A stretch of DNA of 64,000 bases, from NCBI GenBank assembly GCA_963775295.1, contig CAVZIK010000006.1, positions 3,410,001 through 3,474,000 on the forward strand, in the 5' to 3' direction. A program made the position numbers and the translations under genes. The stretch comes from JAMDEO01 sp963775295. GTDB lineage: Bacteria; Actinomycetota; Thermoleophilia; RBG-16-64-13. Positions 34,305-43,900 of the stretch are shown here, piece by piece. Below the pieces are notes generated by a model. That model searched no databases and was not told the origin of the DNA. It was given only the letters and a program-made list of their open reading frames with translations. The first letter of the stretch is position 1, and each line of letters begins with the position of its first letter.

Positions 34305-35189
34305 AGGCTCGGCCCAGTAGGCAAGTGACACAGACGTTACCGAGATCTCCGTTGCCGCTTCAGGAGTGATCCTTCCCGGGGGAAGTCCTCGTCCGGCCGC
34401 AACATCATCCAGGGCCGCGCTCACAGGCCTCAGCGAGATACTGCGGCCTTTAACAGACGGCAGTACCCAGTGCGCCATACGCACGACTTCCCCTCGTGGT
34501 CCTATGGTCACGTATATCTTTGCTCCTGGGCCGAGAAGTGGAAGCCCATCGAGCGTAGACTGATACGTGACGCTCTTGGACAGGTTGTAGGTCAACTCGT
34601 TGGACCCCATCCCCGTGACTATCGCGTCTTGGATGGAGACCGAGCTCCCGGCCAAACCCTTTTCTAGCCCCACTTTCTCGAGTTGCTCGTCCGCCATAGT
34701 GGCCGCTTTCTCATCGGACGGCAAAGGCGGAATCTCCTTGCCCCTGCCCTGCTCGATCATCGTGGTGTATTCCCTGTAGGGTTCCTTCATGGTGAGGGTG
34801 AAGCAAGTGGAGTCACCGCCTCCGGGAAACTCAACGCCATACGCGGCATTCTGGAATCCGCTCGAAGCAAAGACCGCATCAGAAAGGCCGAGTTGACCCG
34901 CTAGTTGCTGCATAGCCTCCGTTGAGACAGGATGTGTGACCTGCTTTTCGTAGAGTGGCAAGGCGGCTGTTGGCACGAACGCCTTCACCGAATCGGCCAC
35001 TGTGACAACCCCGGGTACAACCGGCAGAAGGGGGGAACCGAGATCAATCGTGACCGCCTCATCGATATTGTGGCTCGTAGTCGTCGTCTCAGCAGATTGC
35101 AGCCCGGCCGAGCCGCCACATCCCGCCAGAATGGAGCCGAGCACGAAGCCGAGGATGACAACAAGCGCTAGGCTTCTTCTCTTGAACAT
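34194..35189 (-). CDS. Secreted lipoprotein of unknown function
   Basis: 331 aa from the ATG at 35189, which has GGAGG 7 nt upstream; residues encoded further upstream in frame are not a signal. The lipobox ILAGCGG lies at about residue 25 after a hydrophobic stretch. The mature part alternates beta strands and helices and has no recognised domain; its C-terminal KPVFVFSVVDKEGIAGEWIV resembles beta-rich surface lipoproteins. It is the only complete gene between the two identical tRNA fragments, so it is likely cargo. Confidence 0.7.
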   Translation of the reverse strand: MFKRRSLALVVILGFVLGSILAGCGGSAGLQSAETTTTSHNIDEAVTIDLGSPLLPVVPGVVTVADSVKAFVPTAALPLYEKQVTHPVSTEAMQQLAGQLGLSDAVFASSGFQNAAYGVEFPGGGDSTCFTLTMKEPYREYTTMIEQGRGKEIPPLPSDEKAATMADEQLEKVGLEKGLAGSSVSIQDAIVTGMGSNELTYNLSKSVTYQSTLDGLPLLGPGAKIYVTIGPRGEVVRMAHWVLPSVKGRSISLRPVSAALDDVAAGRGLPPGRITPEAATEISVTSVSLAYWAEPLPMQEKYYKPVFVFSVVDKEGIAGEWIVPAFDTAAE

Positions 35190-35211
35190 CTTGCGCCCTC
35201 CGCTCTGGTCG

Positions 35212-35583
35212 TCAGTTGCATGTGAATACAAAGGAGTAAGGCTGACCGCCCGACTCAACAGGGGTCGGGTCTGTCTGTGAGTAGCTCCCAACGCCCGGCA
35301 GGTAGTCGTACCGGCAACCGTATCCATAGTAGTTCCTGATTCGTACTCCGCCACCTATCCAGAAGTCGTTGCCCTCGTCCCACGCGTCAATTATCGTTCT
35401 CGCGTAGGTGTATAGACCTTGGCCTCTGATCAAATTGGCCCAGGTCTGTCCTTGGGCGATGCCCCAAGGGTCGCCCAGAGCGACTACGAACCTTGGAAGA
35501 CAAGGGTCTGATTCTTCACTGGGAGGGAGAGACAGGGTCCACTCCGCCTGTTTGCGCTGAGGAATCCGGCGAATGAGCAGAGC
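35212..35583 (-). pseudogene. C-terminal remnant of a hypothetical secreted protein
   Basis: Open from a stop at about 35586 to the stop at 35212 with no ATG before residue 50; the ATG-initiated part is 73 aa. The translation (RFVVALGDPWGIAQGQTWAN, TIIDAWDEGNDFWIGGG, YGYGCRYDYLPG) has good composition and one disulphide-capable Cys pair but no family I recognise. It ends 23 bp before the lipoprotein gene. Most likely a 5'-truncated gene. Confidence 0.45.
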
Positions 35584-35722
35584 TTAGTTTCGGGTTCGCT
35601 TGCGAGGCTCCGCGGCGATGAGGCCGTGGCGGATGAGACGGCGATAGATGGAGGAGCGGCCGCGGGGGGGACGGAGTCGCTCCCCTCCTTTTTTCAGCTC
35701 GGAAAGGAGCACGCAGGGTCCC
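35584..35722 (-). pseudogene. IS481-type transposase fragment (second helix-turn-helix)
   Basis: Minus-strand translation GPCVLLSELKKGGERL followed by RSSIYRRLIRHGLIAAEPRK matches the WGPRKL...STIYRxLKRHGL region of IS481 transposases. The preceding part (HPEWDPACSF) is in another frame. Not contiguous with the N-terminal fragment at 33.1 kb, whose position is on the wrong side for one intact element. Confidence 0.55.
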
Positions 35723-35973
35723 ACTCCGGGTGCTCGACCGCAGGCATCTGACGAGGGCGGCTCCGGCGAAACTTCCGAGGTTGTCGGATAGGTACCGGAA
35801 CTGGGTCCAGGAAGTCGAACACTGAGCCAACGTGGAAAGCATGTGCTGGGGCTAAGCGCGCGGTGTGACACGGGACCTTCGCCGCTGCGAGGTGTACATT
35901 CGGTGCGCACGCCCCCTGCCACTCGGCGCGATCCGAGCCTTCACCGCCCTTTTGGCCGATGCTACCCAAAAAG
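35723..35973. other. Non-coding stretch left of the third tRNA fragment
   Basis: Shares scattered motifs with 33240-33540 (see that entry). No gene recognised. Confidence 0.4.
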
Positions 35974-35996
35974 AAACCCCCGAAGTGCGGGGGTTT
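35974..35996 (-). terminator. Terminator hairpin beside the third tRNA fragment
   Basis: AAACCCCCG / CGGGGGTTT around a 5-nt loop, in the same place as the other two hairpins but with a different stem sequence. This suggests that each element brought or kept its own terminator. Confidence 0.7.
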
Positions 35997-35999
35997 TAA

Positions 36000-36042
36000 T
36001 GAGCCGTGATGGACTCGAACCATCGACCCTCGGATTAAAAGT
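36000..36042 (-). repeat. tRNA-Lys 3'-half fragment, probable attachment site of the integrase-bearing element
   Basis: 43 bp identical to 33576-33618: minus-strand anticodon loop through acceptor strand of a tRNA-Lys (UUU). An integrase gene lies 1.2 kb to the right. Tyrosine recombinases commonly cross over in the anticodon loop, which is exactly where this repeat begins. Confidence 0.8.
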
Positions 36043-36255
36043 GGGAACGGGTCACCCCCCGGGGCCACCCCGGGGCTTTTGGGGTATAGAATGTCCAAAT
36101 GCTTCCGACACCCCTTAAGGGGTTTACGCGGCTCTGAGAGGCATATTAGGCGCGTAAATAGCCCGGGTTGCCCTCGGGAAGTGCGCCGAAGCCCGACCCG
36201 AGAGCCAACCCGAGACCCGTCGGGACCCGACCCCCCCAGGGAGAACGGACCGGTC

Positions 36256-37125
36256 GTGCCCAAGGAAACGGTTGAGAACAGCCTGGTCCTTGATGTACTT
36301 GCCTTCGCCAGGGAGGGTAGCCTGCGCCTCGGAGCGAGCGGAACCCGGCGCTGGAAGCACACGGATGGGAAGCCCAGCAGCGTCGCTTGGGTCATGGGGT
36401 ACGACGCCCTTTGTCTCACCTATACCGTGACGGCCAAGGACGGTGGCCGGACCCCATACTCCTATACTGTGACCCTCACCCATACCCCCGGCACCTACGG
36501 GGGGCAGCGGGTGTGGTTTGCCTGCCCCGAGTGCGGTCATCCGGTGCGCAAGATCTGTCTGCCCCCCGCCGGCGGGCGCTTTCTCTGCCGGAGCTGCCAC
36601 GATCTCACCTACAAAACCCGCCAAGAACGGGCATCTAAGGCCACGCGAGCCCGGGATCGCCTGCCCGAACTCCTTGATGAGCTGGATACCGAGCAGAGCA
36701 ACCGCCGCTGGCTTGAGATCTACCGGGAGGTGGGAGAACTGCTCGGTACCATGAGAGACGCGCCCCTTGATGGGGTCCCACCCCTTCCCAAGGACCCCCC
36801 GCCCCGGCGTCCCCCCGGGCGACCCCGGAAGAAGGAGGGGTCCGGTCCCGTCCCGGAGCCGGAAGCCCCGGGAACCCCGGAGCCTCCCCGGCGACCCCGG
36901 GGCCGTCCCCGGGTCAAACGACCCTACACCCGACGCACGCCCCTTCCCATCAGCCCGAGCACCAGCGGGACCGAGGGATACTGCGTGAAATGCCGGGACC
37001 GGCGGGAGCTGGTAGATGCTCGACCGGTGACCCTCTCCAACGGCCGCCCGGCCATCCAGGGGTCGTGCCCGCTCTGCCAGACCAAGGTGACCCGGATGGT
37101 CAAGGTGGACCCCACTACTATATAG
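36256..37125 (+). CDS. Mobile-element protein with two zinc ribbons (DUF5679-like C-terminus)
   Basis: 289 aa from the GTG at 36256; the frame is open 177 bp further but upstream residues are arginine/proline-rich and unconvincing. A first zinc ribbon, CPECGHPV...FLCRSCHDLTY, lies at about residues 90-125; a long Pro/Arg hinge follows; the C-terminus GYCVKCRDRRELV...GSCPLCQTKVTRM is a second ribbon of the DUF5679 type. Zinc-ribbon proteins of this sort accompany integrases in actinobacterial elements and may bind DNA. Convergent with the integrase gene. Confidence 0.65.
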   Translation: MPKETVENSLVLDVLAFAREGSLRLGASGTRRWKHTDGKPSSVAWVMGYDALCLTYTVTAKDGGRTPYSYTVTLTHTPGTYGGQRVWFACPECGHPVRKICLPPAGGRFLCRSCHDLTYKTRQERASKATRARDRLPELLDELDTEQSNRRWLEIYREVGELLGTMRDAPLDGVPPLPKDPPPRRPPGRPRKKEGSGPVPEPEAPGTPEPPRRPRGRPRVKRPYTRRTPLPISPSTSGTEGYCVKCRDRRELVDARPVTLSNGRPAIQGSCPLCQTKVTRMVKVDPTTI

Positions 37126-37174
37126 AGTAGCAAGGTGAGACACTCCGGCATTTCCGGGCGGCACCATTCCCGGC

Positions 37175-37194
37175 GTGCACATGTGGTGCACATG
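37175..37194. repeat. Tandem GTGCACATG direct repeat next to the integrase gene
   Basis: Two GTGCACATG copies 11 bp apart, in the gap between the zinc-ribbon and integrase stop codons. Related to 33879-33898. Possible integrase arm-type or directionality-factor site. Confidence 0.5.
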
Positions 37195-37217
37195 GGAAAC
37201 GTGGACCCCAAGCCCTC

Positions 37218-38450
37218 TTAATCGGGCAGGAGCAGCGCGGCCACCCGACAGGCGGCCTCCTCGGATATGACCGGAAGGCAGTGGCTGTAGCAGTCCAGGG
37301 TGATGCCGATGTTCGCGTGCCCCAGCCTCTCGCTCACGACCTTCGGATGCACCCCTGCCCCGAGGGCCATGGTCGCGTGCGAGTGCCGGAGGTCATGCAG
37401 CCTGATGGGGGGAAGCCCGGCCTCCTTGGCCGCGCGGCGAAACATCTTGCTCACCCGTTCGGGATGATAGGGCTCTCCGTCTGCCCGGGTAAAGACGTAA
37501 CCGGAGGCGTCCCAGGGGATGCCCTTGGCTCGGCACTCCCTTTTCTGCCGGACCCGATCGAGGCGCAGAGCCCGGATGGTGGCCGGATCAAGGGCGATGA
37601 GGCGACGCCCTTTCCGGGTCTTGGGGGTGGAGAGAAGGATCTCGTACCCGTTTTGGATGCGGGTCTTCTTCACCGCCAGACGCCCGGCCTTTAGATCAAG
37701 GTCGTCCCAGGTGAGCCCCAAAGCCTCTCCCCTGCGCATTCCGGTTGTCATGAGAAGCAGCCACAGGCCGTAGGCCCGGCTCTCAGACTCGCAAGTCAGA
37801 AACGCTCTTAGCTCCTTTGCCCCCCAGACCTTCATGAGGTGCTCAAAGCCGGCGGCTCGGGGAGGGTCGGCCCCGTCGGCCGGACTGCGGGCGATCTTGT
37901 TCCAGCGGGTCGCGTCCTTTAGCGCCCGGTGCACGGTGGCATGAACCCGTCTCACCGTCGCCGGGGAAAGACCCCCCTTGCCCGGACCCCGGCCCTCGGC
38001 AAGAAGGCGGGCATAGAGGCCGTTCAGTTGAAGGCTGCCAAGCTGCTGCAGGGGAACCTGACCTAGGGCCGGGATGATGTGGTGCTCCACGTGCCCGGCA
38101 TAGGAGGCATAGGTGGTCGGGCGGATGGTCGAGCGAATGGCCGGAAGCCACTCCAGTCTGAGGAAGTCGGCCACAAGTACTTTGGACGGCTCCACGTGAA
38201 AGCCATGGGCGATGGATCCCAGGGCTTTAGCGAGTTCGGTTTCGGCGTCCCGCTTGCTCGCATATCCGGTGTGGATCTCCTGACGCCGTTCACACCGGTC
38301 TTCCAGGGGACCATGACACTTGGGGCAGTTCTTGAGGCGCTTCTGCTCGGTCCAGTATCGCTTGCGGCAGACCGGACACCTCTGCAGAGGCTGAGGGCCG
38401 AGATCAACGACGAACTGCCAGGTGGAGCGTTTGCATATGTGACCGCGCAT
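37218..38450 (-). CDS. Tyrosine recombinase / phage-type integrase
   Basis: 410 aa. An unusual N-terminal zinc ribbon (CPVC at 25-28, CPKC at 42-45) and AP2-like arm-binding segment lead into a SAM-like core-binding domain (about 90-185) and the catalytic domain with R239, K277, H352-x-x-R355, H378 and nucleophile Tyr388 (LDCYSH). All catalytic residues are present, so it looks active. It lies next to a tRNA-Lys 3' half and probably integrates its element there. Confidence 0.92.
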   Translation of the reverse strand: MRGHICKRSTWQFVVDLGPQPLQRCPVCRKRYWTEQKRLKNCPKCHGPLEDRCERRQEIHTGYASKRDAETELAKALGSIAHGFHVEPSKVLVADFLRLEWLPAIRSTIRPTTYASYAGHVEHHIIPALGQVPLQQLGSLQLNGLYARLLAEGRGPGKGGLSPATVRRVHATVHRALKDATRWNKIARSPADGADPPRAAGFEHLMKVWGAKELRAFLTCESESRAYGLWLLLMTTGMRRGEALGLTWDDLDLKAGRLAVKKTRIQNGYEILLSTPKTRKGRRLIALDPATIRALRLDRVRQKRECRAKGIPWDASGYVFTRADGEPYHPERVSKMFRRAAKEAGLPPIRLHDLRHSHATMALGAGVHPKVVSERLGHANIGITLDCYSHCLPVISEEAACRVAALLLPD

Positions 38451-38679
38451 CGAGTGTTCTTAGCCTTCTGTTTTGCCGCCAGAGACGGGCGTTGCCTTAT
38501 GGAGCAAGTGTCAGTACCGCTCTTGTGGGGGCAAATGGCAAGTCCGGGAAGAGAAGGACGCTAGGGGCGCCGTGCATACGCGTGGCACGTCTGCGACCCC
38601 GGACCCGGTGATCTGGATCAGCGCCGGTCGGAACTGTCCCCGGCGGAAAGCTTTCGGCCGAGCCGTATCCCGCGGCCGA

Positions 38680-39771
38680 CTACTTCAGCAGCGCGTCCGG
38701 GTTAAGACGGGGGTGAAGCAGCCGTCTTTGGGCGGCGGTGCAGTCTCGGGCAAAGAGAGTGACTTTCTCGTAGGTAAGCTCCGGGTGCACTTCGTTCCAG
38801 GCTCGCATGACTTCCGCCCACTTGGCGGGCGGGCGACGTTCGGCGGCAAATACGGCGAGAAGAAGATGCTTGGGGCGCAAGGGTCGATAGGTGCCCTCAA
38901 GCACCTTGCGGCGCAGAGTGGCGTAGAGCTCGAGGATCCTCGGGGGCGAGGTCACCGGATCAATAACGAGCGTGACCCGGCTGGCTGCGGGATGTTCGCT
39001 CTGGACGCGGGTTTCCATGCGGACGTCCACCATGAGAGGGGTAACCCCGGAAAGGGTGAAGACCACTGCCTGATCATCGGTCCAGCCGAAGCTGCGGGAG
39101 AGACGCTCGCCCAGGGTACGCAGTTCGTCAAGAACTCCCCCGGCCCGGACCGGTACCACCTTCACCCGGTCTTGCCCCGGTAGGCCGTATCGTACGAATT
39201 TGGCCCGAACCGTGTCTTCAACCCGGACGTCGCCAAGCGCAGTCGGGCTCTCGATAACCATTCCGGAGACGGTGGCCCTGACACTCGCCCCGGGGGGAAG
39301 CACGATCTCCACATACTGGGAATGCTCCCCATCATCGAGGGACCGCGCACCCAACCATTCCCCTACCTCCTCCCAGGGAATGGTTCCGCCACCGAGGTGC
39401 CGCTCCCGAAACGCGATCACCTCCGGGCTGCGTCCGGCCTCGAGAGCCAGAAGGCGGGAAAGGGCATAAAGGCGCTCTGAATCGGACGTCGCCATGGGCC
39501 CCGCCTCTCGGGGGACCTCCCCCACCGGTCGGCCTTGTGCCTGCCTGAGATCGGCAACCATCTGCATGGCTTTGGCAACAGCCGCCCTCTGGGCTGGGGA
39601 AGCATCTGCACATGCCCATATCTCGGCGAGAAACCCCTGTAGGGCAAGGAACCGCAGTTCCTCCTCAGTAAGGGGGATGCTAAGACGAGCCTCCAGAAGC
39701 TGGCGGACACCATCGTCGGCGGCGTTTGCCGGCTGAGTCGCGGTAATTATCGTTGAGTTATTTCGTTTCAC
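38680..39771 (-). CDS. Hypothetical protein of the integrated element
   Basis: 363 aa, soluble, no signal or membrane segment. The N-terminal half is helical (LTEEELRFLALQGFLAEIWA); a middle beta-rich part (about 150-215: EIVLPPGASVRATVSGMVI) resembles no domain I can name; the C-terminal part ends in ELYATLRRKVLEGTYRPLRP and HPELTYEKVTLFARDC, suggestive of a helical DNA- or peptide-binding tail. Divergent from the HTH gene. Probably element cargo or a replication/maintenance factor; function not assigned. Confidence 0.6.
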   Translation of the reverse strand: MKRNNSTIITATQPANAADDGVRQLLEARLSIPLTEEELRFLALQGFLAEIWACADASPAQRAAVAKAMQMVADLRQAQGRPVGEVPREAGPMATSDSERLYALSRLLALEAGRSPEVIAFRERHLGGGTIPWEEVGEWLGARSLDDGEHSQYVEIVLPPGASVRATVSGMVIESPTALGDVRVEDTVRAKFVRYGLPGQDRVKVVPVRAGGVLDELRTLGERLSRSFGWTDDQAVVFTLSGVTPLMVDVRMETRVQSEHPAASRVTLVIDPVTSPPRILELYATLRRKVLEGTYRPLRPKHLLLAVFAAERRPPAKWAEVMRAWNEVHPELTYEKVTLFARDCTAAQRRLLHPRLNPDALLK

Positions 39772-39884
39772 AGAGTATGCTCTCTCACAGATTGATTGAC
39801 CTCACAGTATTCACCGGGCCATTCCATTCTAATGGTTCTTGAGCGCTGGGCAAAGCTCCGTATCGAAGCGAGGGGGTGAGGGGG

Positions 39885-40589
39885 ATGGCAGATGAGCGCG
39901 CACGGGCCGCCAAGGAAGAGCGGTTGCAGGAGGTTGGTCGGCGATACTTGCTCTCCGAAACCCCGGTGCTCATCGCTCGGGCCCTTCGGTGCTCGACCGC
40001 TCAGGTGAATCGCGATCTTGTCATTTTGCGTTCCCGCTGGGCCGACGCGGCCAGGCGCTCCCACGAGGAGTTTGTAGGCGAAAGCCTAGCCCGACTCAGT
40101 AGTCTCTACCAGTGCTGCATGGAAGGGTACGCGGCCTCAAAGCTCCCCCGGGAGACGACCCTCTCGGAGAAGACGACGATGGGCGACATGGAGGGCACTC
40201 GGGCGTCACTTCACAAGGAGAGCCAATCTGGTAATCCCGCCTACCTCGTGGCTGCCACCCGCATTGAGCAGGCCCGAATGAAGCTTCTTGGCATGGGCAA
40301 GCCCAGTCGCTGCGAAGTCTCGGCGGAACCCGAGGAGACTATGACAAAGGAGGAACTAGACAAAGAGCTTCAGCGCCTCATGAGCGTCTATAAGGTCCCG
40401 TCCATCTACTTGGACCGAGACCTCTACGCCCATAGCATCATGCCTCCGGGCTTCCCGCCTCAGCCGCCCCGTGAGGCCCCTTTGCCAAGGGACGAGTTCG
40501 AGCAGTTCGCTTGGATCATGCAGATACGAGCGCATGAGGATGCGAGGCGGACGGAGGAGGGAGGCGCGGCGCATGCGCGCTCCAACTAG
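39885..40589 (+). CDS. Putative DNA-binding protein (terminase small subunit-like layout)
   Basis: 234 aa from the ATG at 39885, preceded by GAGGGG; a GTG nine bases upstream is also possible. Residues 5-50 predict a helix-turn-helix (EVGRRYLLSETPVLIARALR followed by CSTAQVNRDL), then a coiled, charged middle and a C-terminal segment rich in Pro and acidic residues. This layout is like small-terminase or packaging-associated proteins, but no large terminase is present. It could instead regulate the integrated element. Confidence 0.55.
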   Translation: MADERARAAKEERLQEVGRRYLLSETPVLIARALRCSTAQVNRDLVILRSRWADAARRSHEEFVGESLARLSSLYQCCMEGYAASKLPRETTLSEKTTMGDMEGTRASLHKESQSGNPAYLVAATRIEQARMKLLGMGKPSRCEVSAEPEETMTKEELDKELQRLMSVYKVPSIYLDRDLYAHSIMPPGFPPQPPREAPLPRDEFEQFAWIMQIRAHEDARRTEEGGAAHARSN

Positions 40590-40920
40590 GTTTGGCTTGT
40601 GCCGATCCGCGCGCTGATCCTTGACCCGCCCGCTATCTTCTTTGCTCCGGTCCTCCTGCCCGAAGCCCGGGCTTTGAGGTGTTGGCGGCCAGGCACCCCG
40701 GTAGCGTAGGCGATGTTGGAACGGGCTTTCAAAGTCAACGAGAGCGCCGGCAACTTTGGCGAGTTCGAGCTGCGTCTCTTTCTTGACCTGACCATGACCT
40801 GCTAGTTCGCGGTCGCAACGGTGTCCCCTCTCATTCAGTTGGCGCTGGGGATCCTCTAGGTCCGTCTCGGGCTTTCGCGGGATCGAGAATCACGGCCAGA
40901 CGGTCACAGTCGCCGTGATC
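40590..40920. other. Intergenic region; expected right border of the integrated element not found
   Basis: 331 bp between the element's HTH gene and the oxidoreductase operon. I searched for a tRNA-Lys 5' half or another copy of the 43-bp repeat and saw none. No gene recognised. Confidence 0.45.
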
Positions 40921-43900
40921 TCACCTCAGCAGACACCCGTTCGCCTGAAGGTGCGCCTGCCAATCCGCCTCGCTGGGCTCGCCGCACCTCTCTAGGAGTT
41001 TCTCCCATTCGTCTGCGACCCAGGTCTCAAGGGCCAAGAGCGATTCGTCGTCGCTGTGCTTGAACAGGTGAGCGAACCGGCCTTGGCGTTTCAACCAAGG
41101 GACGAGCGGCAGTTTGTGGTGAGGTCTGTAGTTGAGCTTGTATTTCCCGTCCTCCACCTCGAAGAGCGGCCAGTAGCAGGTGTTGACGGCCTCGCGGGCA
41201 AGGTCGATGCTTTCCGCGCCCTCCGAGCGCCAGCCCCGCGGACAGGGGGCGAGGACGTTCAGGAACGTCGGTCCGTCGACAGCCAGCGCCTTGGCCGCCT
41301 TGCGCACGAGATCCCGCGGGTCGTGCGGGGATGCCTGCGCCACATACTGCAGGTTGTGGGCGATCATGATGTCCGTGAGGTTCTTGCGATGTTGCAGCTT
41401 TCCGGCCAATTCCACCCCGACGGGGCTCGTGGTCGTCCAGGAAGCCACGGGCGTCGCCCCGGAGCGCTGGAAGCCGGTGTTCATGTAGGCACCGTTGTCG
41501 TAGCAGACGTAAAGCATCCGGTGACCGCGCTCCATGGCTCCGGAGAGTGACTGGAGGCCTATGTCGTAGGTTCCCCCGTCGCCGCCGAAGGCTATGAATT
41601 TGACGTTGTCCTCGATCTGGCCTTTCTTCTTGAGCGCGCGAAACGCCGTCTCCACTCCGCTCAGTGTGGCCGCGGAGTTCTCGAAGGCGGTGTGTATGAA
41701 GCTGCTCTTCCAAGATGTGTATGGGTAGATGGTGGTGCTGACTTCAAGACAACCGGTGGCCGAACTGATAACGACGGGATCGGTTGTCCCCATCAAGACC
41801 TGGCGCACCACCACCGGCGCGCCGCAGCCGGCGCACATGCGGTGGCCGCCGACGAGCCCGCTTCCCCGCTGGATTATCTCGTGCCAGTCACGGCGCGCTT
41901 TCTCGAAGTGGCTGGTCTCTTCAAGAGCGTCCACCGGGCATACGGCCACACATTCTCCGCACATGATGCAGCGACTTTCGTCCACGCGGAAAGAACTCAG
42001 CCTTCGCTCGTTGAACGTGAGCGCACCGGTAGGGCAAGCGGTCACACAGCGCCCGCAAGTGATACAGCCAGCCAACTGAAGTGGGTCGCCGTACGCAGTA
42101 TCGACATTGATCGCAAATCCGCGGCCGGTAAAGTCGTAACAGGCAGGTCCGGCCACGTCGCGGCAAACGCGCACGCACCGTCCGCAGACGATGCAGCGGT
42201 TCATATCGCGCCGTATGAAGGGATGCTCGTGCTGCGGCGGCACCTCTCGCACTCGGGCGACCTTCGTCACGAGCGCGTTCTCGCTGATGCCGTGTTCGAC
42301 ACCAAGTCGCTGAAGATCGCATTCGCCCAGGCTCGGACAGACGCATTGCAGGCAGCGCTGGGCCTCTGCCCGCGCCGCGGCCAAAGTCAGGCCGCGGTCC
42401 ACCTCGATCTCGACCGCGGAGAGCCGCTTCTTCTTGGACACGTGCCGCTCCACCGCCCGGGAAGCCGGTTCGGCGTTCACTCCCATCTTGAGCCACACCG
42501 GAGCGCGGTCGGCCAACCTCTTGCCGTGAGGGCCCAACTCGTCGGCGAGGGCGAGCTGCTCCAGATAGGGCAGGTCCGCGTACGCCGCCAGTCTCTTCTC
42601 GAGTTCTGCTAGATCCTCGCCCCGCAGCCAGGCATCGACGGCCAGAGCCACGCGCTTGCCGCCGGCCACCGCATGGATAGCGGACCGGGAGCCGCTGTCC
42701 CTGCCCCGGACCTCGAACACGCTTGCTTGAAGAGTCCGGCCCGTGTAGGTGTTTGGGCCACCCAGCACGACCACGGGCTGACCATTTCCATCATCGCGGG
42801 CCGGTCCAGGGGTCTGCACAGGAGAAAGGATCACGCTGGATGCTTTCACCTTGAAGCGGAGATCGACGCCGTCCGTCTCGCGCTCCTCCGCCCCCATCCG
42901 GACGCATTCGACGCCCTCGACCACCCCGTCCGTGACCAGGACCTTCTCCAGCCGGGCATCGAATTGGAAGTCGACACCTTCCTCGAGGGCAGCCTTCAGG
43001 TCGCGGTCGAGAGTCGGGAATCGGCCCGCCTTGCCCGGCATGAGGACGGTGACCCTCTCCGCGCCCACGCGGCGCGCCGTACGGGCCACATCGATGGCGG
43101 AGATGTTTCCGCCCACCACCACGACCTCTTTGCCGAATGCAACAGGCTCGCCTTCACGTATGCGCCGGAGGACATCGAGGCTCTGAAGGGCCTCTTCGGC
43201 TCCGGCGACGACCGGGACGGGCTCCTCACCATTGCCGATAGTGATGATCTGGGCGTCGAAACCGGCGGAGAGCAGGGTCCCGGAATCGAGGTCGTAGCCG
43301 AGTTCCGTACCTCCGACAAAGCGCACGCCTGCATCCCACAGGGGCTTGAACTCCTCGTCAAGGACCTTCAGCGGCAGACGAAACTCGGGAGCACCGTAGC
43401 GGAGCAAGCCGCCGGGGTGCTCGTTCCTGTCGTACAAAGTGACCTGGTGCCCGGATGCTGTGAGGAACCAGGCGGCCGAAAGGCCGGCCGGACCTGCGCC
43501 GATGACGGCCACCCGTTTCCCGCTGGCTCTCCCGGCCACCAACCTCGGCTCGGCGTTGTCGGCCGCGGCCCGGTGTAATTCACAGATGGCTATGGGGTCG
43601 TCTACCTCGCCCCGCCGGCAAACAGGTTCGCAATAGCGGGGGCATATCCGCCCGAGAATACCCGGGAACGGCAACTCTCGGCGAACGATGGCGGCTGCCC
43701 CCGCGACGTTCCCCTCGGCCAGAGCTGCCAGGTATCCGGGGATGTCGATGTGAGTGGGACAGGCGTGGGTGCAGGGCGCCTCGCAGTAGGCGTTGTGGTC
43801 GGACAGGTACATCCTAAGATAACTCTCGCGCCTCGCCCGGACCCGCGGAGTGTCTGTTCTTACGATCATGTCCTCGGCGACCCGCGTGGTGCAGGCAGCC

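Noticed and set aside
33576..36042. The tRNA-Lys-like sequences as functional tRNA genes
   Set aside because: Only the 3' half is present in each case; no D-arm or acceptor 5' strand precedes any copy.
36124..37191. 355-codon minus-strand open frame opposite the zinc-ribbon gene
   Set aside because: The plus strand encodes clear zinc ribbons; the minus frame is Gly/Pro/Arg-rich with no motif.
40590..40920. Possible right attachment site of the integrated element
   Set aside because: No copy of the 43-bp repeat and no tRNA sequence found.
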